Source: Lachnospiraceae bacterium
GTDB taxonomy: Bacteria; Bacillota; Clostridia; Lachnospirales; Lachnospiraceae
Assembly (NCBI GenBank): GCA_029053015.1
Contig: JAIDHX010000040.1
Span: forward strand, 1 to 64,000
DNA: 64,000 bases
Direction: 5' to 3'
Shown one piece after another: positions 18,093 through 27,489 of the stretch (position 1 is its first letter; each line of letters begins with the position of its first letter). The position numbers and the translations under genes are program-made. The notes under the pieces are model-generated. The model did no database searches. It was not told where the DNA came from and saw only the letters and a program-made list of their open reading frames with translations.

Positions 18093-18618
18093 AAATAAAT
18101 CAAAAGTAAAATGGATGTCTCTGTTCTTTTGTATCATGTTTTTAGCTATTCTGGCGGATCAGTATACCAAAAATCTGGCGATAGAGCGGCTGCAGGGCAA
18201 GGAGGCATTTCCTCTGATAAAAGGCGTTTTGGAATTTCAATTCTTTTCTAATACCGGCATGGCATGGAGTCTGCTGGAGGGACAGAGCTTTTTCATTTTA
18301 TTTATCGGCATCATATTCCTTGCTGTTATGCTGTTCTGCATCTTGAAGCTGCCGGAGGGAAAAAAGTTTCATATTTTATACATTTTTGGCGGTATTCTGA
18401 CCGGTGGTGCAGTCGGCAATATGATAGACAGGCTGCGTCTGGGATATGTAGTGGATTTTATCTCTTTTTCCCTGATAAATTTCCCTATTTTTAATGTGGC
18501 GGATATGTGTATTGTCGTGTCCATTATTGTATTGGGGTATCTGTTCTTGTTTGTATATAAGGAGGAGGATATGTCCTTCCTCAATTTCAAGCAGAAAAAG
18601 TTTCGTGAGGTCAAATAG
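18085..18618 (+). CDS. lspA: Lipoprotein signal peptidase II
   Basis: A 177-residue aspartic membrane protease that removes signal peptides from diacylated prolipoproteins. Four membrane segments; catalytic aspartates in NMIDR (about D112) and NVADMC (about D133). The long C-terminal tail (KEEDMSFLNFKQKKFREVK) is basic and cytoplasmic. The ATG at 18085 is chosen because AAGGGG is 7-10 bases before it; an ATG at 18079 is an alternative. Followed 6 bases later by the RluD-type gene, the usual order in bacteria. Confidence 0.94.
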   Translation: MNKNKSKVKWMSLFFCIMFLAILADQYTKNLAIERLQGKEAFPLIKGVLEFQFFSNTGMAWSLLEGQSFFILFIGIIFLAVMLFCILKLPEGKKFHILYIFGGILTGGAVGNMIDRLRLGYVVDFISFSLINFPIFNVADMCIVVSIIVLGYLFLFVYKEEDMSFLNFKQKKFREVK

Positions 18619-18624
18619 GAATTT

Positions 18625-19533
18625 ATGAACGAGTTTCATTTCACCATAGAAGAGGACATGGAAGGGCTGCGAATTGATAAATGTATCAGCACGGCGTTTG
18701 ATTCTTTGTCACGCTCGTATATTCAAAAGATAATCAAAGAAGAAGCAGTGATGGTAAATGGCAGCCCTGTAAAAAGCAGCTATAAAGTAAAGGTTTCTGA
18801 TGAAGTTGCTTTTTCAGTTCCGGAAGCCGTCGAACCGGATATTCTGCCGGAAAATATACCATTGGATATTTTATATGAAGATGCGGACGTTATCGTAGTA
18901 AACAAACCAAAGGGAATGGTAGTCCATCCTGCGGCAGGGCATTACAGCAAAACACTGGTCAATGCCCTGCTGTATCACTGCCATGATTCGCTGTCCGGAA
19001 TCAACGGCTGTCTGCGTCCGGGAATTGTGCACAGAATCGACAAGGATACCACAGGCTCCCTGCTTGTATGCAAAACGGATGCAGCGCACAAGGCGATTGC
19101 GAGACAGCTGAAAAAACATTCCATTACCAGATGCTACAGAGCCATCTGCCACGGCGTTCTGCCAAAGGACAAGGGAACCATAGACCGTCCCATTGGGCGT
19201 TCTCCCGCGGACAGAAAGAAAATGGCGGTACTGGCGGAAGGCGGCAAGAGAGCAGTCACGCACTACAGGGTATTACAGCGCTTTGATAACTATACCTATA
19301 TCGAATGTACATTGGAAACCGGTCGGACACATCAGATTCGGGTGCATATGGCAAGTATAGGATATCCCATTTTGGGTGATCCGCTGTATTCCAGGTTGAG
19401 TTCTCCCTTTAAACTGGAGGGACAGACTCTGCACGCAAAGACTCTGGGATTTATCCAGCCAAGAACAAAAGAGTATATTGAAGTAGATGCACCTTTGCCG
19501 CAATATTTCCAGCACCTTTTGGAAATTTTATAA
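18625..19533 (+). CDS. rluD: RluD-type 23S rRNA pseudouridine synthase
   Basis: A 302-residue RluA-superfamily enzyme. Residues 10-70 are an S4 RNA-binding domain; the catalytic motif HRIDKDTTGSLLV (catalytic Asp in RIDKD) lies near residue 140; RTHQIRVHMA near 232 is the conserved C-terminal motif. RluD-type enzymes modify helix 69 of 23S rRNA, but the exact site here is inferred from the lspA-rluD gene pairing. Confidence 0.88.
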   Translation: MNEFHFTIEEDMEGLRIDKCISTAFDSLSRSYIQKIIKEEAVMVNGSPVKSSYKVKVSDEVAFSVPEAVEPDILPENIPLDILYEDADVIVVNKPKGMVVHPAAGHYSKTLVNALLYHCHDSLSGINGCLRPGIVHRIDKDTTGSLLVCKTDAAHKAIARQLKKHSITRCYRAICHGVLPKDKGTIDRPIGRSPADRKKMAVLAEGGKRAVTHYRVLQRFDNYTYIECTLETGRTHQIRVHMASIGYPILGDPLYSRLSSPFKLEGQTLHAKTLGFIQPRTKEYIEVDAPLPQYFQHLLEIL

Positions 19534-19591
19534 AAATGGTAAAAATAGCTAAAAACATGATAAATTACTGGAAAAATGTCAGCAAAGTGTA

Positions 19592-19597
19592 TATAAT
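19592..19597 (+). promoter_or_regulatory. Possible -10 element
   Basis: A perfect TATAAT in an AT-rich 120-base spacer upstream of the cytidylate-kinase-like gene; the matching -35 (TGGAAA, 17 bases upstream) is poor. Confidence 0.4.
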
Positions 19598-19653
19598 ATA
19601 AGTGATGGCGAGGGGAATTGTGCGCCAATTTAACAGAGAGGCAGGTGTTTCAT

Positions 19654-20280
19654 ATGAATACTGTAATAACAATCGGAAGACAATTTGGCAGTGCAGGTCG
19701 AGAAATCGGAGAAAAGGTTGCGGAATATTTTGGTATTCGCTGTTATGATAAGGAGCTGTTGTCGAGAGCGGCAAAAGAAAGCGGCTTTTGTGAGGAGATG
19801 ATTCAGAATCATGATGAACGTCCGACTAATTCTTTCTTGTACAATCTGGTAATGGACACATATTCTTTTGGATATAATGCTTCTTCCTTTGTGGATATGC
19901 CGATCAGCCATAAAGTGTTTCTTGCACAGTTTGATACCATCAAAAAAATTGCCGACGAGGGCCCCTGTGTGATTGTAGGTCGTTGTGCGGACTATGCGCT
20001 TGCAGATTACAAGAACTGTATCCACCTGTTCATATATGGCAATGAAGACACCAAAATAGAGCGTGTCATGGAACGCTACCAGTTGAATGAAAACAAAGCC
20101 CGTGACATGATCATCAAAAAGGATAAACAGCGCCAGAGTTATTATAATTACTATTCCTCCAAGAAGTGGGGGCGTGCCGACAGCTATGATTTATGCATCA
20201 ACAGCTCAGTCTTAGGCGTGGAAGGCACTGTAAAACTGATTATCCAATATATTGAAGATTTTGAAAAACGAGGGAAATAA
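19654..20280 (+). CDS. Cytidylate kinase-like family protein
   Basis: A 208-residue P-loop kinase of the cytidylate kinase-like family. The P-loop GRQFGSAGREIG sits at residues 7-18, and CYDKELLSRAAKESGF follows, as in these proteins. Position 100-115 carries CVIVGRCADYAL, another family hallmark. The true nucleotide substrate is unproven; the family is distinct from classic Cmk. The ATG at 19654 follows GAGGCAGGTG; the upstream in-frame ATG at 19618 has no site. Confidence 0.85.
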   Translation: MNTVITIGRQFGSAGREIGEKVAEYFGIRCYDKELLSRAAKESGFCEEMIQNHDERPTNSFLYNLVMDTYSFGYNASSFVDMPISHKVFLAQFDTIKKIADEGPCVIVGRCADYALADYKNCIHLFIYGNEDTKIERVMERYQLNENKARDMIIKKDKQRQSYYNYYSSKKWGRADSYDLCINSSVLGVEGTVKLIIQYIEDFEKRGK

Positions 20281-20283
20281 AAC

Positions 20284-20312
20284 TTGACAAGGCACATGCC
20301 TGATGGTATGAT
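20284..20312 (+). promoter_or_regulatory. Promoter of the rplU-prp-rpmA operon
   Basis: Consensus TTGACA (20284-20289), 17-base spacer, TATGAT (20307-20312). Confidence 0.85.
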
Positions 20313-20317
20313 ATTTG

Positions 20318-20400
20318 AGTATGCCGCATAACGAGGTATAAGTGCGCAATGCCACCAAAGTTAGCGAGTAATGTGGACTTTATGTTCATAAATAAGGAGG
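20318..20400 (+). ncRNA. Candidate L21 (rplU) mRNA leader
   Basis: About 90 transcribed bases separate the promoter from the rplU ribosome site. They contain several short self-complementary stretches (for example CCAC at about 20351 with GTGG at about 20372). Firmicute rplU transcripts often carry a conserved L21 leader used for autogenous control (Rfam knowledge). I cannot confirm a match to that model by eye. Confidence 0.45.
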
Positions 20401-20406
20401 TGCCTT

Positions 20407-20712
20407 ATGTACGCAATTATTGCAACAGGTGGAAAGCAGTACAAAGTTTCTGAAGGCGACGTGCTTAAAGTAGAAAAGCTGGACGTTGAAGCAGGAAGTA
20501 CTGTAACTTTTGACCAGGTAGTCGCAGTAAGTGACGGTTCTTTAAAGGTTGGCGAAGACGTTGCAAATGCAACTGTTACCGCAACTGTTATCGAACAGGG
20601 TCGTGGCAAGAAGGTTATTGTATACAAGTACAAGAGAAAAACCGGCTACCACAAGAAAAACGGTCATAGACAAGCATACACTCAGGTTAAAATCGAAAAG
20701 ATTAATGCATAG
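20407..20712 (+). CDS. rplU: 50S ribosomal protein L21
   Basis: A 101-residue L21, normal length, beginning [14 protein letters not shown] and ending with a basic tail with [17 protein letters not shown], which binds 23S rRNA. A strong AAGGAGGTG site lies 7 bases before the ATG. It opens the standard rplU-prp-rpmA-obgE order. Confidence 0.98.
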   Translation: MYAIIATGGKQYKVSEGDVLKVEKLDVEAGSTVTFDQVVAVSDGSLKVGEDVANATVTATVIEQGRGKKVIVYKYKRKTGYHKKNGHRQAYTQVKIEKINA

Positions 20713-20732
20713 TACCTGCATCATGAGATAAT

Positions 20733-21068
20733 GTGATTATGACAAAGATTGTAATTTGTAAGGATTGTAACGATACTTACAGGCAGTTGACCTGCTTTGG
20801 ACATGCCGGTTTTGCAAAATACGGCGCTGATATTGTCTGTGCCTCCGTTTCCGTGCTGGTAATCAATACGATTAATGCACTGGAACAGCTTGCCGGAGAG
20901 GTCTTTGAAACTTCCGTCAATGAGGAAGAAGGCTTTATTCGTTGTGACTTCACAGGTCCGCTGCAGGAACGTTCCGTTTTTCTGTTGGATGCCTTGGTTT
21001 TCGGACTGCAGAATATCCAAAAGGAATACGGGAAGAAGTATTTACAAGTTAAATTCGAGGAGGTGTAG
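20733..21068 (+). CDS. prp: Ribosomal-processing cysteine protease Prp
   Basis: A 109-111-residue Prp (YsxB) protease that removes the N-terminal extension of L27 before its assembly into ribosomes. The catalytic His is in [10 protein letters not shown] (about H23-25) and the catalytic Cys in ADIVCASVS (about C36). The start is GTG at 20733 or ATG at 20739; neither has a strong site. It lies between rplU and rpmA as in other Firmicutes, and the encoded L27 does carry the cleavable extension. Confidence 0.93.
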   Translation: MIMTKIVICKDCNDTYRQLTCFGHAGFAKYGADIVCASVSVLVINTINALEQLAGEVFETSVNEEEGFIRCDFTGPLQERSVFLLDALVFGLQNIQKEYGKKYLQVKFEEV

Positions 21069-21072
21069 ACCG

Positions 21073-21357
21073 ATGTTAAAAATGAACCTTCAGTTTTTTG
21101 CTCATAAAAAGGGAGTTGGTTCTACCAAGAACGGCAGAGACTCCGAATCCAAAAGACTTGGAGCGAAAAGAGCCGATGGCCAGTTCGTAAAAGCCGGCAA
21201 TATCTTATACAGACAGCGCGGTACCAAGATCCATCCGGGCATCAATGTCGGAATCGGCGGAGATGATACCTTGTTTGCCAAGGTAGATGGTATCCTGCGT
21301 TTTGAGAGAAAAGGCAGAGACAAAAAGCAGGCTTCCGTATATCCTGTAGAAAAATAA
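21073..21357 (+). CDS. rpmA: 50S ribosomal protein L27 with Prp-cleaved extension
   Basis: A 94-residue L27. The first nine residues, MLKMNLQFF, match the Firmicute pre-sequence; Prp is known to cut after FF, which would leave [14 protein letters not shown] as the mature N-terminus that reaches the peptidyl-transferase centre. The frame is open upstream to 20875 in the shadow of prp, but GAGGTG just upstream of 21073 and homology set the start. Confidence 0.97.
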   Translation: MLKMNLQFFAHKKGVGSTKNGRDSESKRLGAKRADGQFVKAGNILYRQRGTKIHPGINVGIGGDDTLFAKVDGILRFERKGRDKKQASVYPVEK

Positions 21358-21370
21358 GAGATGCGGACAC

Positions 21371-22711
<1,341 letters not shown>

Positions 22712-22762
22712 ACGGTTATATCATGTAAACTTCAAAAGTAAAAAGAAAGGTACAGACTTAAA

Positions 22763-23053
22763 ATGACAAGTAAACAGCGTGCATATTTAAAGGGACTGGC
22801 AAGCACCATGGAGCCGGTTTTTCAGATAGGCAAATCCAATCTGACACCGGAGGTGACGGAAGCAGTTGCAGAGGTTTTCAATACACGGGAACTGATTAAG
22901 ATAGCCGTGCTTAAGAATTGTATGGAAGACCCGAAGGCAATTGCGGAAATGCTTGCAGACAGGACACAATCACAGGTAGTGCAGGTAATTGGAAGAAAAA
23001 TTGTCCTCTACAAAGAAAACCGAAAAAACAAGAAGATTATACTGCCCGACTAA
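22763..23053 (+). CDS. yhbY: Ribosome assembly RNA-binding protein YhbY
   Basis: A 96-residue CRM-domain protein that binds pre-50S particles. It begins MTSKQRAYLKGLA and has the FQIGKSNLTPEV segment with a GxxG-like loop and the C-terminal VQVIGRKIVLYK strand typical of the family. It follows obgE and precedes nadD, the normal order. Confidence 0.93.
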   Translation: MTSKQRAYLKGLASTMEPVFQIGKSNLTPEVTEAVAEVFNTRELIKIAVLKNCMEDPKAIAEMLADRTQSQVVQVIGRKIVLYKENRKNKKIILPD

Positions 23054-23078
23054 ATAGCAGGAAAACAATTGTAAACGT

Positions 23079-23753
23079 ATGACAGCATTGCAGGAAAGGC
23101 ATTATTCTGATATTATGGATGATAAGAAGAACTTTCAACAGGATATTGGAAAGAAAAAAACAGGTATCATGGGCGGAACCTTTAATCCGATTCACTTAGG
23201 GCATCTTTTGCTCGCAGAAACAGCATTGTCTGCTGAAAAGCTTGACAATGTTATGTTCATTCCCAGCGGACAGCCTTATATGAAAAAAAAGGAAGAGGTT
23301 ATGCCGGCAGACCGGCGTCTTAAAATGGTAGAATTAGCGATTGCGGACAATCCTCATTTTATTGTCTCCGACATGGAGATAAAGCGTGAAGGAAACACTT
23401 ACACCTGTGATACCTTAGCGCAGTTAAAACGGGAACAGCCCCAGACAGATTTCTTTTTTCTGATGGGTGCAGACTGCCTTTTTTCTATTGAGACATGGAA
23501 AAATCCGGAAGAAATTTTTGCTGCCTGTACAGTGCTGGCGGCAGTCAGAAATGGTGCGGATCCCGCACTTATGCTGGAAAAGTGCAGTTATCTTGCAGAG
23601 AACTACCGTGCAGAAATCAGGCTGCTTCCTTTTCCGGAAACTGCAATTTCTTCAACCGATATCAGACGACTTACGAAAGAGGGCAGAAGTATTCGCTATA
23701 TGGTGCCCGAGACAGTCAGATTATTTATACAGGACAACAGACTATATAAATAA
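23079..23753 (+). CDS. nadD: Nicotinate-nucleotide adenylyltransferase
   Basis: A 224-residue NadD that adenylates nicotinate mononucleotide in NAD synthesis. The nucleotidyltransferase motif GGTFNPIHLGHL starts near residue 31, and the ISSTDIRR motif is near 190. The N-terminus is 20-30 residues longer than usual; an ATG at 23115 would shorten it, but neither start has a good ribosome site. Followed by yqeK and rsfS. Confidence 0.93.
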   Translation: MTALQERHYSDIMDDKKNFQQDIGKKKTGIMGGTFNPIHLGHLLLAETALSAEKLDNVMFIPSGQPYMKKKEEVMPADRRLKMVELAIADNPHFIVSDMEIKREGNTYTCDTLAQLKREQPQTDFFFLMGADCLFSIETWKNPEEIFAACTVLAAVRNGADPALMLEKCSYLAENYRAEIRLLPFPETAISSTDIRRLTKEGRSIRYMVPETVRLFIQDNRLYK

Positions 23754-23768
23754 GAGAGGGTGGACGGT

Positions 23769-24371
23769 ATGAAAAATACTGATATCAGAAAAATCAGAAG
23801 GGCAATGGAAAAATCTTTGGCGGAAAAGCGGTATGAGCATACTTTAGGCGTCGCTTATACTGCGGCAGCGCTTGCCATGCGGTATGGAGCGTCCATAGAA
23901 AGCGCAGAGCTCGCCGGTCTTTTGCATGACTGTGCCAAGGGCATGGAAGAAGAAAAGAGCATTTCCTTTTGTGAAAAGCATCATATTGGCATCACGGATG
24001 TGGAACGCAGAAAGCCGCAGCTTCTCCATGCAAAGGTTGGCAGCTTTCTGGCAATGAATACTTATAAAGTACGCGATAAAGATGTGATCAATGCCATATT
24101 AAACCATACCACAGGCAGACCAGCTATGTCTCTTTTGGAAAAAATTATTTTTATAGCAGACTATATTGAACCCGGCAGAAAACAGGCTCCGCATCTGGAT
24201 GAAATCCGCAGGATTGCTTTTCAGAATCTGGACGACGCTTTGCTGCGGATCCTTGAGGACACCATAATATATCTGCAGGATTGCCCGGATGACATCGACC
24301 CCATGACAGAAAAAACTTTGGAATATTACCGTAAAGAAAAGCTATTGGAAAAAGAGGAAAGTGAGGCATAA
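23769..24371 (+). CDS. yqeK: YqeK-type HD-domain Ap4A hydrolase
   Basis: A 200-residue HD-domain phosphohydrolase; YqeK proteins hydrolyse diadenosine tetraphosphate symmetrically. Metal-site motifs are RYEHTLGV (His), LLHDCAK (His-Asp) and NAILNHTTG (His) plus FIADYIEPGR (Asp). The ATG at 23769 is well spaced from AGAGAGGG; a GTG at 23760 is possible. The stop is 2 bases before rsfS. Confidence 0.93.
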   Translation: MKNTDIRKIRRAMEKSLAEKRYEHTLGVAYTAAALAMRYGASIESAELAGLLHDCAKGMEEEKSISFCEKHHIGITDVERRKPQLLHAKVGSFLAMNTYKVRDKDVINAILNHTTGRPAMSLLEKIIFIADYIEPGRKQAPHLDEIRRIAFQNLDDALLRILEDTIIYLQDCPDDIDPMTEKTLEYYRKEKLLEKEESEA

Positions 24372-24373
24372 TA

Positions 24374-24730
24374 ATGGATATCAACCAATCAAAAAATATG
24401 GCAAAACAGGCAATTAAAGCTTTGGAAGATAAGAAGGCAGAAGATATTCATGTCATAGATATCAGTGAGGTTTCTGTAGTTGCAGACTATTTCATTATTG
24501 CAAACGGCAGCAATCGCAGTCAGATTCAGGCAATGGCGGATAATGTGCAGGAGGTGCTCGGCAGGGCAGGCTATGCGATGCGGCAGGTAGAAGGCTACAA
24601 TACTGCAAACTGGATATTAATGGATTTTGGAGACGTCATTGTGCATATCTTTGATAAGGAAAACCGTCTGTTTTACAATCTGGAGCGAATCTGGAGAGAC
24701 GGCAAGGCGATAGAGTGCTCGGAATTGTGA
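24374..24730 (+). CDS. rsfS: Ribosomal silencing factor RsfS
   Basis: A 118-residue RsfS that binds L14 and keeps 50S and 30S apart under starvation. The family core VADYFIIANGSNRSQIQAMAD and WILMDFGDVIVHIF is intact. It closes the obgE-yhbY-nadD-yqeK-rsfS run and is followed by a strong terminator. Confidence 0.95.
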   Translation: MDINQSKNMAKQAIKALEDKKAEDIHVIDISEVSVVADYFIIANGSNRSQIQAMADNVQEVLGRAGYAMRQVEGYNTANWILMDFGDVIVHIFDKENRLFYNLERIWRDGKAIECSEL

Positions 24731-24734
24731 TGAT

Positions 24735-24770
24735 AAAAGGAGTCCATCTGTTTTCAGTGGACTCCTTTTT
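24735..24770 (+). terminator. Bidirectional terminator between rsfS and the DUF378 gene
   Basis: Stem of about 12 bases, AAAAGGAGTCCA (24735-24746) with TGGACTCCTTTT (24758-24769), T-run on the plus strand and A-run giving a T-run for the converging minus-strand gene. Confidence 0.9.
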
Positions 24771-24797
24771 GTTATCATGAAAATCAGTATTCTGTTA

Positions 24798-25010
24798 TCA
24801 GACAGAGTCGTCTCTGCATATTTTTCCAAAGAAGCTGAAAAGATACAATCCACAAAGTCCGACAACCACATAGACAATCCGTGAAGGCCAAGTCATATCC
24901 CCCAATAAAAAGGCAACTAAATCAAATCGGAATAAACCGATAAGTCCCCAATTTACAGCACCTATTATGGTAACGACTAAAGCTATAATATCAAGCCATT
25001 TCATTCTCAT
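24798..25010 (-). CDS. DUF378 small membrane protein
   Basis: A 70-residue protein with two membrane helices (about residues 4-24 and 40-60), of the DUF378 (YuzA) family; the GAVNWGLIGLF motif after the first helix is the family hallmark. Function unknown. The start at 25010 is chosen because AAGGAG is 6 bases upstream; the longer frame to 25037 has none. It converges with rsfS. Confidence 0.85.
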   Translation of the reverse strand: MRMKWLDIIALVVTIIGAVNWGLIGLFRFDLVAFLLGDMTWPSRIVYVVVGLCGLYLFSFFGKICRDDSV

Positions 25011-25158
25011 ATCTTTCTCCTTTCCATACATAATCACATAGGCGTTTGTGAAACGCCGGAAACTACACTAATCCCAAGGACAGTGTTTACCTTAATTATT
25101 CTGCGTAGCAAAAGCGCAAAATATGTATGAAAAGGAAGCTGCTTAAAATTGGCAAAAA

Positions 25159-25776
25159 TTAATGATACAATCTGAATACGCCAAATACCTTACCCAGAAT
25201 CTGACAGTCATCAACAATAATGGGATCCATGGTATCATTTTCAGGCTGAAGCCGGATATGCCCGTTTTCTTTATAAAAAGTTTTTACGGTTGCAGAATCA
25301 TCTACAAGTGCAACTACCGTATCCCCGTTATGCGCAGTGCTGCAGCTCTGTACAAAAATTTGGTCGCCGCTGTAGATTCCGGCATTTATCATGGAATCAC
25401 CTTTTACTTTTAATATGAAAGAAGCTTCTCCGGGCGGTACGACCTCTGCCGGAATCGGGAAATAGCTCTCGATGTTTTCCTGCGCCAGAATAGGCTGTCC
25501 GGCAGCTACAGTTCCTACTATGGGAAGACTCACCATCTCGGTTCTTACCATCTGAAAGCTGTCATCGCAAATCTCGATGGCACGGGGCTTCGTCGGATCC
25601 TTGCGGATAAATCCTTTCTTTTCCAAAGTCTCTAAATGAGAGTGGACAGAAGAGGTGGACTTTAAATGAACCGTCTCACATATTTCCCGCACAGTGGGCG
25701 GATATCCCTTTCTCAAAATTTCATCTTTAATATACTCTAAGATTTCCTTTTGCTTGGCTGATATTTTTTGTTCCAT
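25159..25776 (-). CDS. lexA: SOS repressor LexA
   Basis: A 205-residue LexA. Residues 1-65 form the winged-helix DNA-binding domain; the self-cleavage site is A92-G93 in VAAGQP, and the catalytic dyad is S128 (GDSM) and K165 (ATVKTF), all intact. In response to DNA damage, RecA filaments trigger self-cleavage and release SOS genes. It diverges from a YneA-like gene across a spacer with several GAAC-N4-GTTC-type boxes, so it is very likely autoregulated. GGAGGTATCAGC precedes the ATG. Confidence 0.97.
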   Translation of the reverse strand: MEQKISAKQKEILEYIKDEILRKGYPPTVREICETVHLKSTSSVHSHLETLEKKGFIRKDPTKPRAIEICDDSFQMVRTEMVSLPIVGTVAAGQPILAQENIESYFPIPAEVVPPGEASFILKVKGDSMINAGIYSGDQIFVQSCSTAHNGDTVVALVDDSATVKTFYKENGHIRLQPENDTMDPIIVDDCQILGKVFGVFRLYH

Positions 25777-25824
25777 GCTGATACCTCCATTGGTGTTTAT
25801 GGTAAATTGTTTTTAATTTATTAC

Positions 25825-25853
25825 AGTATAGCACACCTCACCGGAAAAAGCAA
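25825..25853 (-). promoter_or_regulatory. lexA promoter
   Basis: On the minus strand TTGCTT (25848-25853), 17-base spacer, TATACT (25825-25830), about 50 bases before the lexA ATG. Confidence 0.75.
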
Positions 25854-25863
25854 ATACATGTTC

Positions 25864-25962
25864 AGAAAATATGTTCGAAATTTTTTCGAAATTCTATTGA
25901 CATTCGAAAACATGTTCTGTATAATACAGACAAATGAACAAGTGTTCACGAACAGATATTCA
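25864..25962. promoter_or_regulatory. Cluster of SOS (LexA) boxes
   Basis: Gram-positive LexA boxes follow GAAC-N4-GTTC. One perfect copy lies at 25936-25947; copies with one mismatch lie at 25865-25876, 25906-25917 and 25950-25961. The second falls inside the spacer of the plus-strand promoter and the first is upstream of the lexA -35. Both divergent genes should therefore be LexA-repressed. Confidence 0.8.
25897..25925 (+). promoter_or_regulatory. SOS-controlled promoter of the YneA-like gene
   Basis: Perfect TTGACA (25897-25902), 17-base spacer holding a LexA box, perfect TATAAT (25920-25925). Confidence 0.9.
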
Positions 25963-25995
25963 AACCATATGTTCGCTGAAAGGAATGAGATTACG

Positions 25996-26379
25996 ATGGA
26001 CGAAAGAGTTTATGAAGCATTTTTAAATAGTGAATACCGCAAACAGAGAAACAAGATGAAAAGACTCCGTCATTTTCGCCGGCAGTGCTTTCTTGTCCTG
26101 CTTACCGTTCTGCTGATATTGTTTTTGACAGTTTCCTATCATGCGATTCTTTCCAAGGCAAACTCTAATGAACCGGTTTCTTACAAATACTACACGAGCA
26201 TTGAGATAGTATACGGTGATTCACTCTGGTCCTTAGCCGACAGATACGCAGGAGAGGAGTATGCTGCAAAGGACGATTATGTGCATGAAGTGATGAAAAT
26301 CAATCATTTGCAGGAAGAATCCCTGACTGCAGGTCAGTATTTGGTTATTCCTTATTATTCCACGGAATTCAAACAATAA
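25996..26379 (+). CDS. YneA-like SOS division inhibitor (LysM protein)
   Basis: A 127-residue single-pass protein: a basic cytoplasmic N-terminus (about 1-30), one membrane helix (about 31-50) and an external LysM-like domain (about 66-118, with GDSLWSLADRY and the closing LTAGQYLVIPYY). This layout, the divergent position from lexA and the LexA boxes match YneA of Bacillus, which delays division after DNA damage. The frame is open upstream to 25768 but crosses the promoter, so 25996 with AAAGGAATGAGA is the start. The sequence itself is not close enough for a firm name. Confidence 0.8.
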   Translation: MDERVYEAFLNSEYRKQRNKMKRLRHFRRQCFLVLLTVLLILFLTVSYHAILSKANSNEPVSYKYYTSIEIVYGDSLWSLADRYAGEEYAAKDDYVHEVMKINHLQEESLTAGQYLVIPYYSTEFKQ

Positions 26380-26402
26380 CCGTCTTTCGGAAAACCTTAT
26401 TC

Positions 26403-26440
26403 TGACAAGCCAAAGATGACATACTTATGGTTTGTCGGTG
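26403..26440 (+). terminator. Possible weak terminator after the YneA-like gene
   Basis: A 9-base stem with one wobble (26404-26412 with 26428-26436) followed by GGTGTTTT. It overlaps the 3' end of the converging recombinase gene, and its loop is long, so confidence is low. Confidence 0.35.
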
Positions 26441-27489
26441 TTTTCCTCGCGAAGTTTTACTACCTTTGCTGCCATTCTTCTTCTTTCGTCCTCCATAGTC
26501 GCATAATGCTTTCTGGTAGTATTGACGTCCTTATGGCCAAGCACATCGGCTACCAGATAGATATCACCGGTTTCCTGATAGAGAGTAGTGCCATAGGTGC
26601 TTCGAAGCTTATGCGGCGTGATTTTTTTCAGTGTCGTAACACGAGAAGCATACTTTTTTACCAGATTTTCTACGGAACGGACCGCTATCCGCCGATTTTG
26701 CATGGAAAGGAAAAGTGCATTTTCGTGGCCGGATGCCGGGATGATATGTTCTCGTTCTTTCATGTATTCCCGCAGCGCGCTTTCCACCTCATCACCGAAG
26801 TATACCACCGCTTCATAGCCACCTTTCCGGCGGATTTTAATCCCGTCATTTTCAAAATCAACGTCCTGTAAGTCAAGTCCCACACATTCTGACACACGAA
26901 TACCTGTCCCTAACAAAAGGGTCAGCAGCGCCATATCGCGAACCTTGGTTTTTTCATGGTAGGCAAGTTCCTTTTTCGTCAGTTTAGCGCCTGCCTCCAC
27001 CTGATCCAGCAGAGTTGCCACTTCGTTTGGCTCCAGGCGGATAATGGCTTTCTCATGCAGTTTGGGTACGGGAACAAGCTCGGCAGTATTCTTTTCAATG
27101 CGCTCGTTCTGAAAATAGTAATTGTAAAAACTGCGCAGGCTGGAGAGCTTCCGCGCCTTGCCGCGCTCGGTATTGGTAATTTCACGTCCTTCCTTCTCAT
27201 AATAGCTGATGTAGGAAAGATACTCTTCAATATCCTGCCTTGTAACCTGGTTTAATACTTTGATTGGAATTTCTTTGATTTCCAATTTGGCACAGGACGG
27301 ATTTGTCTCATGCAGGAACTCAAAAAACACCCTGATGTCATAGGCGTAGGCAAGCCTTGTCCTCGTAGAGGTAGTATCTGCGATTCCGCGGAAAAATTCC
27401 TGGCAGAAGGGTGGGAGCGTATTCAATACGGCACGCAGCTTGATGATATTTTGTTTGTTTTGTGCGTCATGATAATTATCCGTGTTCAT
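26425..27489 (-). CDS. Tyrosine recombinase (XerC/XerD/CodV-like)
   Basis: A 354-residue phage-integrase-family recombinase. A SAM-like N-terminal domain (about 15-135) is followed by the catalytic domain with R198 (GIRVSE), K222 (RRKGG), H293 and R296 (HKLR), H319 (LGHKD) and nucleophile Y329 (KHYATM), a complete active site. No phage or integron genes are near, so it may be a housekeeping Xer protein. The start codon overlaps the ttcA stop in a TAATG, so the two are coupled. An upstream in-frame ATG at 27501 is less likely. Confidence 0.9.
   Translation of the reverse strand: MNTDNYHDAQNKQNIIKLRAVLNTLPPFCQEFFRGIADTTSTRTRLAYAYDIRVFFEFLHETNPSCAKLEIKEIPIKVLNQVTRQDIEEYLSYISYYEKEGREITNTERGKARKLSSLRSFYNYYFQNERIEKNTAELVPVPKLHEKAIIRLEPNEVATLLDQVEAGAKLTKKELAYHEKTKVRDMALLTLLLGTGIRVSECVGLDLQDVDFENDGIKIRRKGGYEAVVYFGDEVESALREYMKEREHIIPASGHENALFLSMQNRRIAVRSVENLVKKYASRVTTLKKITPHKLRSTYGTTLYQETGDIYLVADVLGHKDVNTTRKHYATMEDERRRMAAKVVKLREENTDKP

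Noticed and set aside
25041..25057. Perfect 7-base hairpin (GGCGTTT and AAACGCC) between the DUF378 gene and lexA
   Set aside because: No T-run follows on either strand, so it is not a terminator; too short to name otherwise.
26425..27489. Integrase of a prophage or integrative element
   Set aside because: No phage, conjugation or attachment-site repeats are visible around it, and it is coupled to a tRNA modification gene.
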